Shown: positions 1 through 10,100 of the stretch, piece by piece
How the letters are laid out: each line of letters opens with the position of its first letter
Position numbering within the stretch: the first letter of the stretch is position 1
Assembly (NCBI GenBank): GCA_035695825.1
Contig: DASRRH010000034.1
Span: 62,001 to 126,000 of the forward strand
Direction: 5' to 3'
Length of the DNA: 64,000 nucleotides
Source of the DNA: JAKEFM01 sp035695825
GTDB lineage: Bacteria; Planctomycetota; UBA1135; JAKEFM01
Program-made: the position numbers and the translations under genes
The notes under the pieces: model-generated
Told to the model about the DNA's origin: nothing
The model's database searches: none
The model's input: the letters and a program-made list of their open reading frames with translations, nothing else

Positions 1-1685
1 GTCGAGTCGCTGGTCGCGACCGCGAGACCCGCTCCGCCCCCCGGGTTCCCGGCCGGGTCCTCGACCCCCGAGACGGTGAGGGTCGTCGAGCCCGGAACGA
101 CGGCGTCGTCGAAGACGAGCCGGATTCCCATGGACCCCGGCAGCCCGCTCACCCCGACGAATGCCTGCCCCTCGCTCGCGGCGAAGAAGGGCGCGGCGCT
201 CGTCCCGAGCGAGATCGGCTCGTTGAAGAGGACGTCGGCCACGCGCCCGAGCGGGTCGAGGGCGAGGTTCTGGGAGACCGACACGATCGACGGGGCGACG
301 GAGTCGCCGCCGACGACGCCGGCGAAGGAGGCGCCCGGCGCGAGCGGGTTCCCGGCAAGGTCGCGGACTCCCGAGCAGGAGAGGAGGAAGGACGCCCCGG
401 TCCGCAGGTTCACCGCGAGAGCGCCCGAGCCCGCGAGCAGGATCGTCGCGGTGCGGGAGGGCCCGTCGTAGGAAAAGCTCGCACCCGAGAGGGGGAGCGG
501 GCTTCCCTGCGGCGACTCGAGGGCGTATCGGGCGGGGTCGGTCGCCTCCGACGGGAAGACGGGCTCCGAGAAGACGACCGCGAGGAGGTCGTTCCCGTAC
601 CCGCTGACGGTCGTCGCGGAGCCGGAGTCGATCGCGGGCGGGAGAGCATCGGTGCTCGCGATCGCCGCGGCCGAGACAGCGGCCATCTGGTTCCCGGCGA
701 GGTCGAAGACGTTCTGGACCGAGATCGTGTCCGCGCCCGGCACGACCGGCGCGCCGAAGAGGACGCGGACGAGGTCGCCCGGCGGAAGGAGCGTGGCCGC
801 GAGGGCGAGTTGGCCCACGCTGCCGGCGTAGTTCCCTGCGATCTCGGCGCTCGCGGCGTCGACCGTCTCGTCGAAGGCGAGGTCGACGGTCGCGCCCGAG
901 GGATCGGCGAGCATGTTCTGCGTCGCGCCGAGGAGAGCCGGCCCGAAGGCGTCCCCGTCGACGAGCCCGCTCGCCGCCGCGCCTGCGGCGATCGCATTCC
1001 CGCCGAGGTCGCGGACCCCGCTCACGGCGAGGCTCCACCCCTGACCGAACTGGAGGTTGGCGGGCGCGGCGTCCGTCCCGTCGAAGAGAACGGTGACGGT
1101 TCGGCTCCCCGCGTCGTAGGCGAAGGCGTCCGGGCCGAGCGGGACGGGGGTCCCGGCAGGCTGCTCGAAGACGTAGTGGGACGGGTCGACGACGTCCGCG
1201 GGGACCATGTCGTCGCCGAAGGAGATCGTGAGCCGGTCGTTCGCCGCGTTCGCGACCGCGGTCGCCGCCGCCGCGTCGATCGGCGGGGGGGTCGCGTCCG
1301 TGCTCGAGAGCGCGACGGCGCTCGCCGGGCGGACCAACTTGCCCGAGCGGTCGCGAAGCCCGCTCACCTCGAAGGTCGTCTCGCCCGGCAAGGCGAGGGC
1401 GTCGAACACGACCCGGACGTCCTTCTCGGAGGCGAGGAGGGTGGCCGAGACGGGCTGCTGGCCTCCGCTCGCGACGAAGGCGGCGAGATCGGCGGGCTGG
1501 AGCGCCCGCATCCGGTGGTCGAACGAGAAGTCGACTGACCTCCCCTGCGCGTCGACGTCCCGGTTCTGGACGGCGCCGAGCAGCGCTCCTGCACTTCCGC
1601 CGCCTCCGCCCCCGCCTCCGCAGGCGCCGAGCGGGAGGAGACTCACTCCGACGAGAACCCTCCCGAAACGCCGAAGACCGACCAT
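1..1685 (-). CDS. Ig-like (Big_5/SbsA-type) repeat surface lipoprotein, C-terminus off the window
   Basis: The frame is open from the ATG at 1685 to the left edge (561 codons), so the protein is at least 561 residues and its end is missing. It begins with a short basic n-region and a hydrophobic stretch ending in the lipobox LPLGAC (Cys22), followed by a run of eight glycines, so it is probably a lipid-anchored outer-surface protein. The rest is at least five repeats of about 110 residues. Each carries a DxxGN-type motif such as VSGVRDLGGN, VQNVFDLAGN or VSGVEDPAGN, the hallmark of bacterial Ig-like Big_5 (SbsA) domains found in adhesins and S-layer-like proteins. A c-di-GMP-I riboswitch lies 158 nt upstream on the same strand, so expression is probably tied to c-di-GMP, as expected for an attachment or matrix protein. 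The binding partner is unknown. Confidence 0.85.
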   Translation of the reverse strand, partial: MVGLRRFGRVLVGVSLLPLGACGGGGGGGGSAGALLGAVQNRDVDAQGRSVDFSFDHRMRALQPADLAAFVASGGQQPVSATLLASEKDVRVVFDALALPGETTFEVSGLRDRSGKLVRPASAVALSSTDATPPPIDAAAATAVANAANDRLTISFGDDMVPADVVDPSHYVFEQPAGTPVPLGPDAFAYDAGSRTVTVLFDGTDAAPANLQFGQGWSLAVSGVRDLGGNAIAAGAAASGLVDGDAFGPALLGATQNMLADPSGATVDLAFDETVDAASAEIAGNYAGSVGQLALAATLLPPGDLVRVLFGAPVVPGADTISVQNVFDLAGNQMAAVSAAAIASTDALPPAIDSGSATTVSGYGNDLLAVVFSEPVFPSEATDPARYALESPQGSPLPLSGASFSYDGPSRTATILLAGSGALAVNLRTGASFLLSCSGVRDLAGNPLAPGASFAGVVGGDSVAPSIVSVSQNLALDPLGRVADVLFNEPISLGTSAAPFFAASEGQAFVGVSGLPGSMGIRLVFDDAVVPGSTTLTVSGVEDPAGNPGGGAGLAVATSDS

Positions 1686-2120
1686 CGCGATGCTCCCTTC
1701 CCTTGCCGGGCGCGCGCGCGGCTTCCCCAGGCCGGGCGCGGCACCCGATGCCGCCCTCGAACGGGGCCGATGGCATCGGGGGGAGCAGGCGGGTCGGAGC
1801 GTCCGTCGGATCGGACGGAACGCGTTTTTCCGGCTGCCTGGACCATCGGTATCCCCGTGGCGTCCTCAGCAACCGGCTGCCCCGCGGGAAAGTGGGCGCG
1901 GGGCCCTTGGCTTTGCGTCCCGCCCTTACGAGCGGTTTGCCCTGATTGAAGACTCCGGAATAACTGTACGGACGTTGTCAAGGCGGACGCCTGCGCCGGG
2001 GGGAGAGGCCCCTCGCCTCTCGTCCGGGGCTCCGATACGCTCCGCGCCCTCTTTTCGCCCCCGGCGCGCCTGACGCCGCCCGGGAGGCTCCCGGCCGATC
2101 CGGCCCGAACCGAGGTGGAC
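1686..2120. other. Divergent intergenic region
   Basis: This 435-base gap separates the minus-strand repeat lipoprotein from the plus-strand lipoprotein at 2121. It holds the GEMM-I riboswitch and its presumed promoter on the minus strand. The plus-strand gene must also be transcribed from here, but I could not pick out a convincing promoter for it. Confidence 0.6.
1843..1946 (-). promoter_or_regulatory. c-di-GMP-I (GEMM-I) riboswitch aptamer
   Basis: Read on the minus strand, three hallmark blocks of the GEMM-I aptamer occur in order: CAGGGCAAACC (ending at 1934), a short hairpin, GGGACGCAAAGCC (1921 to 1909), a longer P3 hairpin, and the 3' signature ATACCGATGG (ending at 1843). The GGG of the first block, which includes the G that sets c-di-GMP over cGAMP specificity in the Vc2 aptamer, is kept. 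The switch faces the repeat lipoprotein whose start codon is 158 nt downstream. I see no clear U-tract terminator between aptamer and start. A hairpin around 1799-1824 could be part of the expression platform. A TTGACA box lies upstream (1981 to 1976), but no convincing -10 was found. Confidence 0.9.
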
Positions 2121-2669
2121 ATGCGCTCCCGCCGCCTCTCGCCGCTCCTCCCGCTCTACGTGGGGCTCCTCGGCGCCTCCTGCGCGCAGATGAGCGCGAG
2201 GCCGTTCCGCGGCGCCTCCGACGCGACTGCGGGCATCCGGCTCTACGAGCCCACCCCCTTCCTCGTCGTCACGGACAAGGACGCGCAGGTCGTCTTCGTC
2301 CCGAACCCCAATCGAGGGGTGGCGGTCGGCTTCAACACCTGGGTCGCGAAGCACCGCTTCGAGCTGAAGGCGCAGGACGGGCGTTTCGCGGAGTTCTCCT
2401 CCGACGCCGACACGACGGCCCTCGCGAGCGGGCTCCTGACCCTCGTGCAGACGATCGGCCCGGAAGGGGTCAAGAGCGTCACCGAGCTCGCCAAGCTCCT
2501 CGGCGCGCAGCCGCTCGGGGAGAAGGTCACGGGGACGATCGCGACCCAGCCCGGCGTGTACGCGTTCCAGTTCGACGAGAAGGGGGAGTTCACGGGCCTC
2601 CGCGACCTCCTGTTCGAGGTCCGGATGAAGCAGGAGGCCCGGGCGGAGCCGCGCCATCCTCCGAAGTAG
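2121..2669 (+). CDS. Small lipoprotein of unknown function
   Basis: This is a 182-residue protein when started at the ATG at 2121; a GTG two codons earlier (2115) is an alternative. The N-terminus MRSRRLSPLLPLYVGLLGASC is a lipoprotein signal with the lipobox LGASC, so the mature protein starts at Cys21. The remainder is a mixed alpha/beta sequence with no motif I recognise; a segment near residues 50-60 reads VVFVPNPNRGVAVGF. It ends nine bases before the protease gene at 2678, so the two are probably co-transcribed. No function is assigned. Confidence 0.75.
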   Translation: MRSRRLSPLLPLYVGLLGASCAQMSARPFRGASDATAGIRLYEPTPFLVVTDKDAQVVFVPNPNRGVAVGFNTWVAKHRFELKAQDGRFAEFSSDADTTALASGLLTLVQTIGPEGVKSVTELAKLLGAQPLGEKVTGTIATQPGVYAFQFDEKGEFTGLRDLLFEVRMKQEARAEPRHPPK

Positions 2670-2677
2670 CGGGCCCG

Positions 2678-3619
2678 GTGCGCCCCGATCCGCGGACGGC
2701 CCGCCGGACGCTGCGGGCGAACGCGGCGAGGCTCCTCGGCCTCCCCGGCGTCCTCTTCCTCGCCGTCGGGCGCAAGATCCGCCGCGGGGAGCGGAGGCCC
2801 GTCCTCGCGGTCCGCGTCTTCGTGCGGCGCAAGTACGGCGCGCGCGGGGGGCGGAGGATCCCCCGGAGGCTGGCGGCCGTGGGCCCCGGGGGAGAGCGCC
2901 TCTCCGGCTTCGTGCCGACCGACGTCGAGGCGGCGCCGAGGTTTCCCCGCGCGCTCTCCCTCGACGGGGGTACGCCCATCGCCGGGGAGATGCGGGGGGC
3001 GGTCGGCATCGCCTTCCGCACGGCCGCCGGGCGGCGCCTCTTCGTCACGAACGCCCACGTCGTCGCCGGCTTCGACGCCCGGGCGATCGGCAGGGAGGTC
3101 GAGGCCGACCAGAGGCCGGCGCGAAAGGTCGGCGTCGTCCACCGAACCCTCCCCGTGCGGTCGGGCCTCCGCTTCCTCAATCGGTTCGATGCCTCCGTCG
3201 TGTGCCCCACCGTTCCCCTCCGGCCCTATTCCGTGGCCGGGACCCCCGTCGTCGGGCCGGCGAGCCTGTCGGTCGAGCGCGAGGCCGGGTACTTCTACGT
3301 CTGCCGGGGCATCCGCAAGGAGTGCGAGGATCCGAACGAGGTGGGCACCCCCCTCCCCGTCTGGAAGGACGGGCGGATCGCCCGCTTCCGCGACGTTTTC
3401 GGCCTCCGCCTCGCGGGCGCCCTCGCCGAGCCCGGCGACTCGGGTTCCCTCCTCGTCCTCAACTCGCCGCAGGGGTGGAAGGCCTGCGGGCTCGTGTTCG
3501 CCGGCCGGGGCGGGATCGTCTACGCGATGCCGCTGGCGGAGGCCCTCGCGGCGCTCTCGGGGGCCGATGCCTCCGAGGGGGGCGACGTCGAGGAGGACGT
3601 CCGGATCGCCTGGCCGTAG
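2678..3619 (+). CDS. Trypsin-like serine protease
   Basis: This 313-residue protein starts with GTG. It carries a trypsin-fold catalytic triad: His127 in FVTNAHVVAG, Asp171 in NRFDASVV, and Ser255 in EPGDSGSLLVL, with the expected spacing and GDSGS nucleophile motif. The N-terminal 100 residues are arginine-rich and hold no clear signal peptide, so it may act inside the cell or the true export signal is atypical. It follows the small lipoprotein gene at 2121 with a nine-base gap and converges on the membrane protein gene ending at 3646. The fold is of the S1 clan; the exact subfamily and substrate cannot be read from the sequence. Confidence 0.8.
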   Translation: MRPDPRTARRTLRANAARLLGLPGVLFLAVGRKIRRGERRPVLAVRVFVRRKYGARGGRRIPRRLAAVGPGGERLSGFVPTDVEAAPRFPRALSLDGGTPIAGEMRGAVGIAFRTAAGRRLFVTNAHVVAGFDARAIGREVEADQRPARKVGVVHRTLPVRSGLRFLNRFDASVVCPTVPLRPYSVAGTPVVGPASLSVEREAGYFYVCRGIRKECEDPNEVGTPLPVWKDGRIARFRDVFGLRLAGALAEPGDSGSLLVLNSPQGWKACGLVFAGRGGIVYAMPLAEALAALSGADASEGGDVEEDVRIAWP

Positions 3620-3645
3620 CGGTGGCCCGTCTCACAGCGTCAGGT

Positions 3646-5259
3646 TCAGGGGCACTTCACCCGCCCGATGGCGGCCTCCTCGTCGGCGTACACGACCTCC
3701 GCGATGGAACCGATCCGGTCGCGGACCGAGGCCGCGACGACGAGGTAGCGGACGCCGAACTCGCGGCAGAGCGCGCGGGCATTTCCCGTCGAGGCCGCGG
3801 CGGCGAGCCGCTCGAGCCGGCGGACGGCGCTCGTCGGAAGCCGCGAGATGTACCCGAACGCGAGAGGCTTCCCGTGCTCGATCTGGTGGTAGAGCGCGCG
3901 GCCGGGGCCGGCGAAGAGGTCGAGGACGGCGCCGTCGGCCGGCATGTTCTTGAGCGCCCGGACGTAGCCCGGGAACTCCGGCGAGGTCCGGGGCAGCGGT
4001 TTCGGGAGGATCTCGAAGGCGAGGATCGCGAGGAGGACCAAGCCGAGCACGCGCCACCGCGGGCCCCGCGACCAGAGGTCGCGGAAGGCGGCGGCCGCGA
4101 TCAGGGCGGCGCAGAGCTGCACGAGGACGATCCACCGGACGGGAGTCCCGCCGAGCCGGAGCGCGGGGAGGACGGCCTCGAGGGCGGCGTAGGGAAGCAC
4201 GCCGGAGACGATCTCCTTTCCGGCGAGGCGCAGGCCGGGGCCGAGGGCGAGCGCGAAGGCGAGGAGCGCGATCGTCCACCACGCGCGGGCGCCCTCGAGG
4301 CGCAGTTCCCGGCGTCGGACGATCGCCCAGCCGAGGAGGAAGAGGACCGGCGAGCCGAGGTGCACGCTGTTCTCGAGGGCGCCGCCGCCGAGCCGCGCCC
4401 AGATCCCCTCGGTCAACGACGCGAACCGCCAGTGGCTCCCGGGGACGAAGGGGGCGAGGAGGTCGAGCGAGAACGCCCGGGCGTCGTGCGATCCAACGAG
4501 AGGGTCGCGGGCGTCGCTCGCGACGAGCGAGCCGACGATCGGCCCGCACGTCGCGGCCGAAGCGACCGCGAAGAGCGCGAGGTTCCGGAGGAGCCCCGGC
4601 GGCCTCGGCTCGCCGCGGGGGAGGAAGCGACGCGCGAGGAGGACCCCGCCCGCGAGGAGGGAGAACCCGAAGTAGTAGTGGTCGCAGAGGAGCACGAGGA
4701 GGAGGGCACCCGCGGAGCCGAGGGCGCGCGCGGCGTTCGGCTTCGCGAGGAGCCTCCCGAAGAGGAGGAGAAAGAGGGGGATCCATTCGAGGGAGACGAG
4801 TTGCAGATGTCCTTCCGCGTGCGCGAAGTGGTAGCTCGAGAAGGTGAAGAGGAAGCCCGCGAGGAGTCCCGCGCCGTACGACCCGGTCCGCTCTCGGCCG
4901 AGGAGGAAGGCCGTCCCCCCCCCCGCGACGAAGGCGAAGACGACGATCGCGTTGTGCGTCGCGACGAGGGAAAGGAAGGGACGAAGGGCGAGAGCGAGGA
5001 TCCCGTTGAAGGGGTTCAGCGTGTGGCCCCAGAGCGGGACCCCTTCCGGAGGGCAGAGGAGGTCCGTGCGCCAGGGGAGCCTCCCCTCGAGGAGCGCCCT
5101 CCGGACCCACCAGAGGTTCCAGACGTTCTGGAGGCCGTCGGCCTCGTCCGCGAAGAAATGGCTCGAGAACGAGGCGAGCGCGGGCCAGGTGAGGAGCGCG
5201 AATCCGGCGAGGTAGAGGGCGGGGGGGAGGGCTCGCCGGAGCTGGCCTGCCGTCGCCAG
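3646..5259 (-). CDS. Polytopic membrane protein, GT-C/YfhO-like
   Basis: The conserved membrane protein runs well upstream of its first internal ATG (4695). The frame is open back to the stop of the preceding gene (5263-5265, same frame). The only start-like codon near that point is CTG at 5259, giving about 537 residues. Roughly ten hydrophobic segments are spread along the protein, and an acidic motif FFADEADGLQNVWNLWW lies in the first extramembrane loop, as in GT-C-fold glycosyltransferases. The C-terminal 100 residues form a soluble domain. It is the last gene of a minus-strand run after the DUF885 gene. A lipid-linked sugar transferase role is a reasonable inference, not a demonstrated one. 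The CTG start is unusual and should be treated as uncertain. Confidence 0.65.
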   Translation of the reverse strand: MATAGQLRRALPPALYLAGFALLTWPALASFSSHFFADEADGLQNVWNLWWVRRALLEGRLPWRTDLLCPPEGVPLWGHTLNPFNGILALALRPFLSLVATHNAIVVFAFVAGGGTAFLLGRERTGSYGAGLLAGFLFTFSSYHFAHAEGHLQLVSLEWIPLFLLLFGRLLAKPNAARALGSAGALLLVLLCDHYYFGFSLLAGGVLLARRFLPRGEPRPPGLLRNLALFAVASAATCGPIVGSLVASDARDPLVGSHDARAFSLDLLAPFVPGSHWRFASLTEGIWARLGGGALENSVHLGSPVLFLLGWAIVRRRELRLEGARAWWTIALLAFALALGPGLRLAGKEIVSGVLPYAALEAVLPALRLGGTPVRWIVLVQLCAALIAAAAFRDLWSRGPRWRVLGLVLLAILAFEILPKPLPRTSPEFPGYVRALKNMPADGAVLDLFAGPGRALYHQIEHGKPLAFGYISRLPTSAVRRLERLAAAASTGNARALCREFGVRYLVVAASVRDRIGSIAEVVYADEEAAIGRVKCP

Positions 5260-5262
5260 GGG

Positions 5263-7071
5263 CTAGCGCCCGCCCGCGCCGGGCTCGCCCGCGAACCTCC
5301 AGGTCGGCCGCCAGTCCCTCGGGAGGGCGCTCCCCGCGAGCCGCGCCCGGACGAGCTCGACCGGCATCGGGCCCCCCTGGAGGATCGCGTCGTGGAAGGA
5401 GCGGTCGCTCATCTTCCCGGACTCGACGAGGTCTCGGTGGAGCGCCCGGAACTGGAGCCCGCCGAGCATGTACGCGACCTGGTAGAGGGGACCGTAGCCG
5501 CCCTGGAAAGAGCGGCGGACCTCGGCCGTCGCGTTCGCACGCTCGTGGCCGACGCGCTCGACGAGGAGGTCGACGCAACGCTCCGGGGTCAGGGTCCCGA
5601 GGTGGAAGCCGAGCGAGAAGAGGATCCGCGCCGCGCGGTGCATCCGCCAGAAGAGCATCCCGACGCGGTCCTCGGGGCCCTTCGGGAAGCCGAGGTCGTA
5701 GAGGAGCATCTCCCAGTAAAGCGCCCACCCCTCCGTCCAGAACGGGGTCGAGAAGGCGCGGCGGTGGGGGTTGAAGCGGGCGTTCATGAAGCCCTGGAGG
5801 TGGTGGCCCGGGATCAGCTCGTGGTGGACGGTCGCCCGCGCGAAGTGGACGTTGTTCCCCCGGAGACTCATCCACTTGTCCTCGTGCGCCATGGCGTCGG
5901 TCGGGTACGCGACCTGGATCACCTCGCCGCCGAGGAAGAAGGGGCTCTGCTTCTGGCGCTCGGGGGAGAGCATCTCCATCCGCCAAACCTCCCGCGCGAG
6001 GGGGGGGACCGTGACGAGGCCTCGCCCCTCGACGAACTCGATCGCTTCCCGCGCGAGGTCGCGGACGAGCGCGGGCTGTCTCCCGGGCTCGACGTGCTCT
6101 CCCTTCACGCGCTCGAGGGCCGCCTTCCAATCCTCCCCGAGACCCATCTCGCGGGCGGCCTTCTTCATCTCCGCCTCGCACGCGGCGAGCTCCCGCTCGC
6201 CGATCGCGATCAGCTCCTCCGGGGTGTAGGGGATCCCCTCGTGGGCGAGGTCCTCGACGAGGGCCTCGCGCCCGATCGGGTCGCCGACGATCGGCTCCTC
6301 TTCCCCCTCGCGGATCCCGACGATCCTCTCGCGGAGGGCCTTCGCGTAGGCCTTGAGCGCCTCCTCCGCCTTCTTCTCCGGCGCGCTCGTCCACCAGGTG
6401 AAGAGGGGGTCGTAGCCCTGGTAGTGGCGGTGCCAGCGCTCGAGGGTCTCCCGGAGGTCGTCGAGGATCCGCGCGGCTCGGAACGCGACGACCTTGGTCG
6501 CCCTCAACGCCTCGCCTCCCGGTTCCTTCCCGTCCGCCCCGGCCTCGACGCGCGTTCGCGTCTTCTCAACCTCCTCGGCGAGGGCCGCGAGGGCGGCCGC
6601 CGAGGCGGCGGGATCGGGCGACTCCATCCGGAGCCGCGCCTCCTCGAGGTCGACGATCGTCGAGGCGAAGGGGAGGAGCGGCGCGGTCTCGGGGGCTTTC
6701 TTTGCCGCACGCGCGAGGAGGAGGATCTCGTGGGCGAGCCGGCCGCGGAGGAGCAGCCCGTCGATGCGGGCCTCGCTCGAGAGAGCCCCGAAGTCGAGAG
6801 CCTCTGCGCGCGCGCGCCACTCCTCGTGGAAGGACCGGAGCCGCTCGTTCCGCCTGGCGGAGGTCTCGAGGGGGTGGCGGCGGACCAGGGCGTCGAGGTC
6901 GGTCGTGTAGCGCTCGACCGTGTCCCGCAGCTCGCTCGTGCTCGCCCGGACCGGGGCCTCGAGGTCGGGCGCGTCCGAGCCCGCGGGCGCCTTCTCTCCC
7001 CCTCTCTGTCCGACGAGGGAGGGGATCGCGGCGAGGGCGATCCCGAGGATCGGGATCGGGAAGGAACTCAA
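5263..7071 (-). CDS. DUF885 family protein, putative exported metallopeptidase
   Basis: The protein has 602 residues, about the usual DUF885 length, with an N-terminal hydrophobic signal (residues 5-20). The family hallmark HHELIPGHHLQ spans residues 416-426; His417, Glu418 and His423 would form a zincin-like site, and a downstream TEGWALYWE (446-454) offers Glu447 as a further ligand. DUF885 proteins are thought to be zinc-dependent peptidases, but most have no proven substrate. It lies 70 bases after the 1219-residue metallopeptidase fusion and directly before the membrane protein gene, so the three probably form one transcription unit. Two putative zinc peptidases in one operon suggest a shared role in envelope protein turnover, which is inference. 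Confidence 0.85.
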   Translation of the reverse strand: MSSFPIPILGIALAAIPSLVGQRGGEKAPAGSDAPDLEAPVRASTSELRDTVERYTTDLDALVRRHPLETSARRNERLRSFHEEWRARAEALDFGALSSEARIDGLLLRGRLAHEILLLARAAKKAPETAPLLPFASTIVDLEEARLRMESPDPAASAAALAALAEEVEKTRTRVEAGADGKEPGGEALRATKVVAFRAARILDDLRETLERWHRHYQGYDPLFTWWTSAPEKKAEEALKAYAKALRERIVGIREGEEEPIVGDPIGREALVEDLAHEGIPYTPEELIAIGERELAACEAEMKKAAREMGLGEDWKAALERVKGEHVEPGRQPALVRDLAREAIEFVEGRGLVTVPPLAREVWRMEMLSPERQKQSPFFLGGEVIQVAYPTDAMAHEDKWMSLRGNNVHFARATVHHELIPGHHLQGFMNARFNPHRRAFSTPFWTEGWALYWEMLLYDLGFPKGPEDRVGMLFWRMHRAARILFSLGFHLGTLTPERCVDLLVERVGHERANATAEVRRSFQGGYGPLYQVAYMLGGLQFRALHRDLVESGKMSDRSFHDAILQGGPMPVELVRARLAGSALPRDWRPTWRFAGEPGAGGR

Positions 7072-7141
7072 GGGCGGAACCGGGGCCGTTCGGGTTCCCG
7101 CGTTCGAGGGGACCGGACGATCCGGGCCGTCGCCGGACGGG

Positions 7142-10100
7142 TCACCAGCGGAAGACCTCCCGCGCGAGCCACCGCGCGACGCGGGCCGGAGTCTCGGCGA
7201 GCAGTCCGTCGAATGCCGCGGCGTCGCGCGCCGCGACCGCCGCCCGGAGGTCGGCGGCGAGCTCCTGCGGGAATCGGCCCGCGAGGGCCTCGAGCCGCGC
7301 GACGAGCTCCGCCGCCGCCGCCGGGTCGGGGGCGTTCTCGAGTCTCCGCCGATAGGCCTCGACGTGCTTCGGCACGTCGGCCCAGGCCCGGGCCGCCTTC
7401 CCCTCGAGGACCGGCTGGAGGCGCGCGAGGGCCTTCTTGTCGAGGGGCTTCGAGAGGCGCCTGCCCCAGTCGAGGAGCACCGCGAGGGCGGGGTCGCGCT
7501 CCTCGCGGGCGAGGGAGGCGGCCGTCGCGTCGAGGGAGAGGAGGGCGCCCTCGACGGCGGCTATCCGGCCCTGCGCGTCGGCGGCCGCGGGGACGAGCTT
7601 CGGGTCGAAGCCCCGCGAGTCCTGGAGGATCTTCTCGACCTTGGCGACGTCCCCGTCGTGGAGCGCGGGCGCGACGCTCGGCCAGAGCTTCGACCAGGCG
7701 AGGAGCTCCGGCATCCGGCGCCGCGCGACCAGCTCGGAGAGCGGCGCGTCGAGGAACGTCTCGACGCCCCGCTGCCAGGGGACGTCCAGGGAGAACCCCG
7801 GGTCCCCCTCCCAGGCGAGCGTCCGGTCGATGTCGAGGAGGAGGAGGCGCGGGAGGTTGAAGCGCGAGATCGAAAAGGTCGTGAAGCTCTCGCCGATCCC
7901 GGGCTTGTCGCGGAAGTCGATTCCGACCGCCCCCGGGAAGGGGTGATCCTTGAGGTAGGCCTGCGCCTGCTCCGTGTCATTCGCCGAGCCGACGCTGACG
8001 ATCTCGAGGCCGGCGCTCGAGTGCCGCGCGGCGAGGTCGCGCAGCCACGGATCGATGGGGATCAAGCCGTTCTGGTCGATGCTCCAGAAGACGAGGAGCT
8101 GCGGCACCGGCCCGACGTCGTCCCAGGACCTGCGCTCCCCCTGCAGCCACCGCGCGGTCTTCGGGAAGGGCGGCGCCATGCCGAGGAAGCTCCCCTCGAG
8201 AGGCTCCCCCTCGCGGCGTAGGCTCGCCATGCGCACGGCGCGCTCGATCGGCGCGGCCGGATCGCGCGGATCGCGGGCGAGGAAGCGGACGTTCCGGAAG
8301 CGCGCCTCCCCCGGCCCGATCACGAGGCCGAAGCTCCCGCGGAGGACGTCGAGCGCGGGGAACTCGTGGGTCGCGAGGTACGCCCCGTCGAACCAAGCGT
8401 CGACCAGCCTCCCGGAGACGTCGAGGCGGAGCTTGTGCCAGCGGAGCGCGGCGGTCGCCTTCGGATCCGGCGCGTTGGCGACCGGCACGTGTCGCCACGT
8501 CTTGAACGGGCCGCCGAAGGAGGTCGCGAGGTCGACGAAGCCCGACGCGGCGGTTCCCTCCTTCGGCGCGCCGGGGAAGAACATCAGCGCGTGGAAGTTC
8601 GAAGCGCCCTTCCGGCCGAAGACCAGGCCGCAGAAGTTGCACTTCTCCCTCTCGGCGGCGAGATCGACCTCCAGGGAGAAGTCGCCGCTGGTCACCCGGT
8701 CGAGGGTCAGGATCTTGAAGTCGTACCGGTCGGGAGCGTACGCGCCGTGCTTCGCGAGGAGGTCGATCCCGTCGGCCTGGAAGGGGGAGTCGCCGACCGC
8801 GGCCCACCCGGAGAGGTCCTTCTCGTTGTAGGCGAGCTCCCATAGCGGGAGCGACTTGCCGGAGCTCTCGAGCGCCCGGCGGTAGAAGTCGAGGAGCTCC
8901 GGGATCTCGTGCTCCGTCGCGAGCCTCCAGGAGACGTCCATCACCATGCTCGGGAGGCCCGCGGCCTCGTAGCGGGCGACGAGGGCCTTCCCCGCGGCGG
9001 CGAGCTCGGCGTGCGCGCGCGCCAGGCTCGACCGCTTCGGATCCCACCGGTCGAGCAGGCGCTCCGCTTCCGCGATCGCTTTCGCGTCGACCCGGGGCGC
9101 CGACTCGAGGAGGCGGAGCGCCCGCAGGAGGAGCGCGGTCGCGCGGTCCGCGTTCTTCTGGTCGGCGAGGAAGGTCGCGAATTCGGTGAGGAGCGCGACG
9201 TCGTTCGGCGTGGCGAGGAGCCCCTTCTCGAAGTGCTCCTGCGCGGTCGTCGGGTCCCGGTCGAGGACCGCGAAGCGCGCCCACTTCGCGTAGGGGCGCT
9301 CCACCTCGAGATGGCCGGTGCGCTCGTCGGCCAGCCGCGCGAGCCACTCCTTCCAGACCTCGTCGAGCTGCGCGACCGTCGTCGGGAGCGCGACCTCGGG
9401 GGCGCCTTCCGAGCGCTTGGGAGCCCGGATCGGGGGCTTCGGCTTCGCCAGCACCACCTTCTCGAAGGTCTCGACGGCCCCCTTCCCCGTCTTTCCGCCC
9501 GAGGCGTCGACGAACTCCTGGAAGGCGCCGCGGTAGACGTAGCGACCGTCGCCCGGGTCCTGGTAGTTGTAGAGGAAGTAGACGACGCCCCAGGTCGGCG
9601 CGTACCAGGGGGGCCCCCAGGCGTACTCGTTCTCGAGCACGATGCGGAAGGTCGGAGCCGTCCGGGGCTCGGACTCGGCCTTCGAGGGATCGATGCCGTC
9701 GCTCGCGTTCGTCATCCAGCCGTTCTTCATCCGCTCGACGAGCGGGAAGAGACGATGGTCGGCGGGCTCGTTCGTCACGACCGTTCCGTTCGCGAGGATC
9801 CGGGAGCCCTCGAAGAACGAGGCGAGCCCCTCGTTCAGCCAGCCCGCGGCGTTCGTGGCGAGGGACACGAACTGGTGCGCGGCTTCGTGGAAGAGCGTCC
9901 CGACCATCTCCTGGAAGCCGCCGCCTCCGACGTAGGTCTCGACCGCCCCGCCGGTGAACTGCCCCCCGCTCCATTCGACGGGAGGGCCGCTGCCGAGCTT
10001 CAGGTACTCGTCCCGGTTCCGGAAGATGCGGAGGACGATCCGCGGGACGGACTTCCGGCTCTCGGGCGTCCCGTAGCGAAAGAACGCCCGGTAGAAGGCG

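Noticed and set aside
3202..7860. A 1552-codon open frame on the plus strand across three minus-strand genes
   Set aside because: It is antisense to well-supported genes, is made of E/R/G/P-rich low-complexity residues, and arises because GC-rich third positions remove stops on the opposite strand. Many similar long frames in the window were dropped for the same reason.
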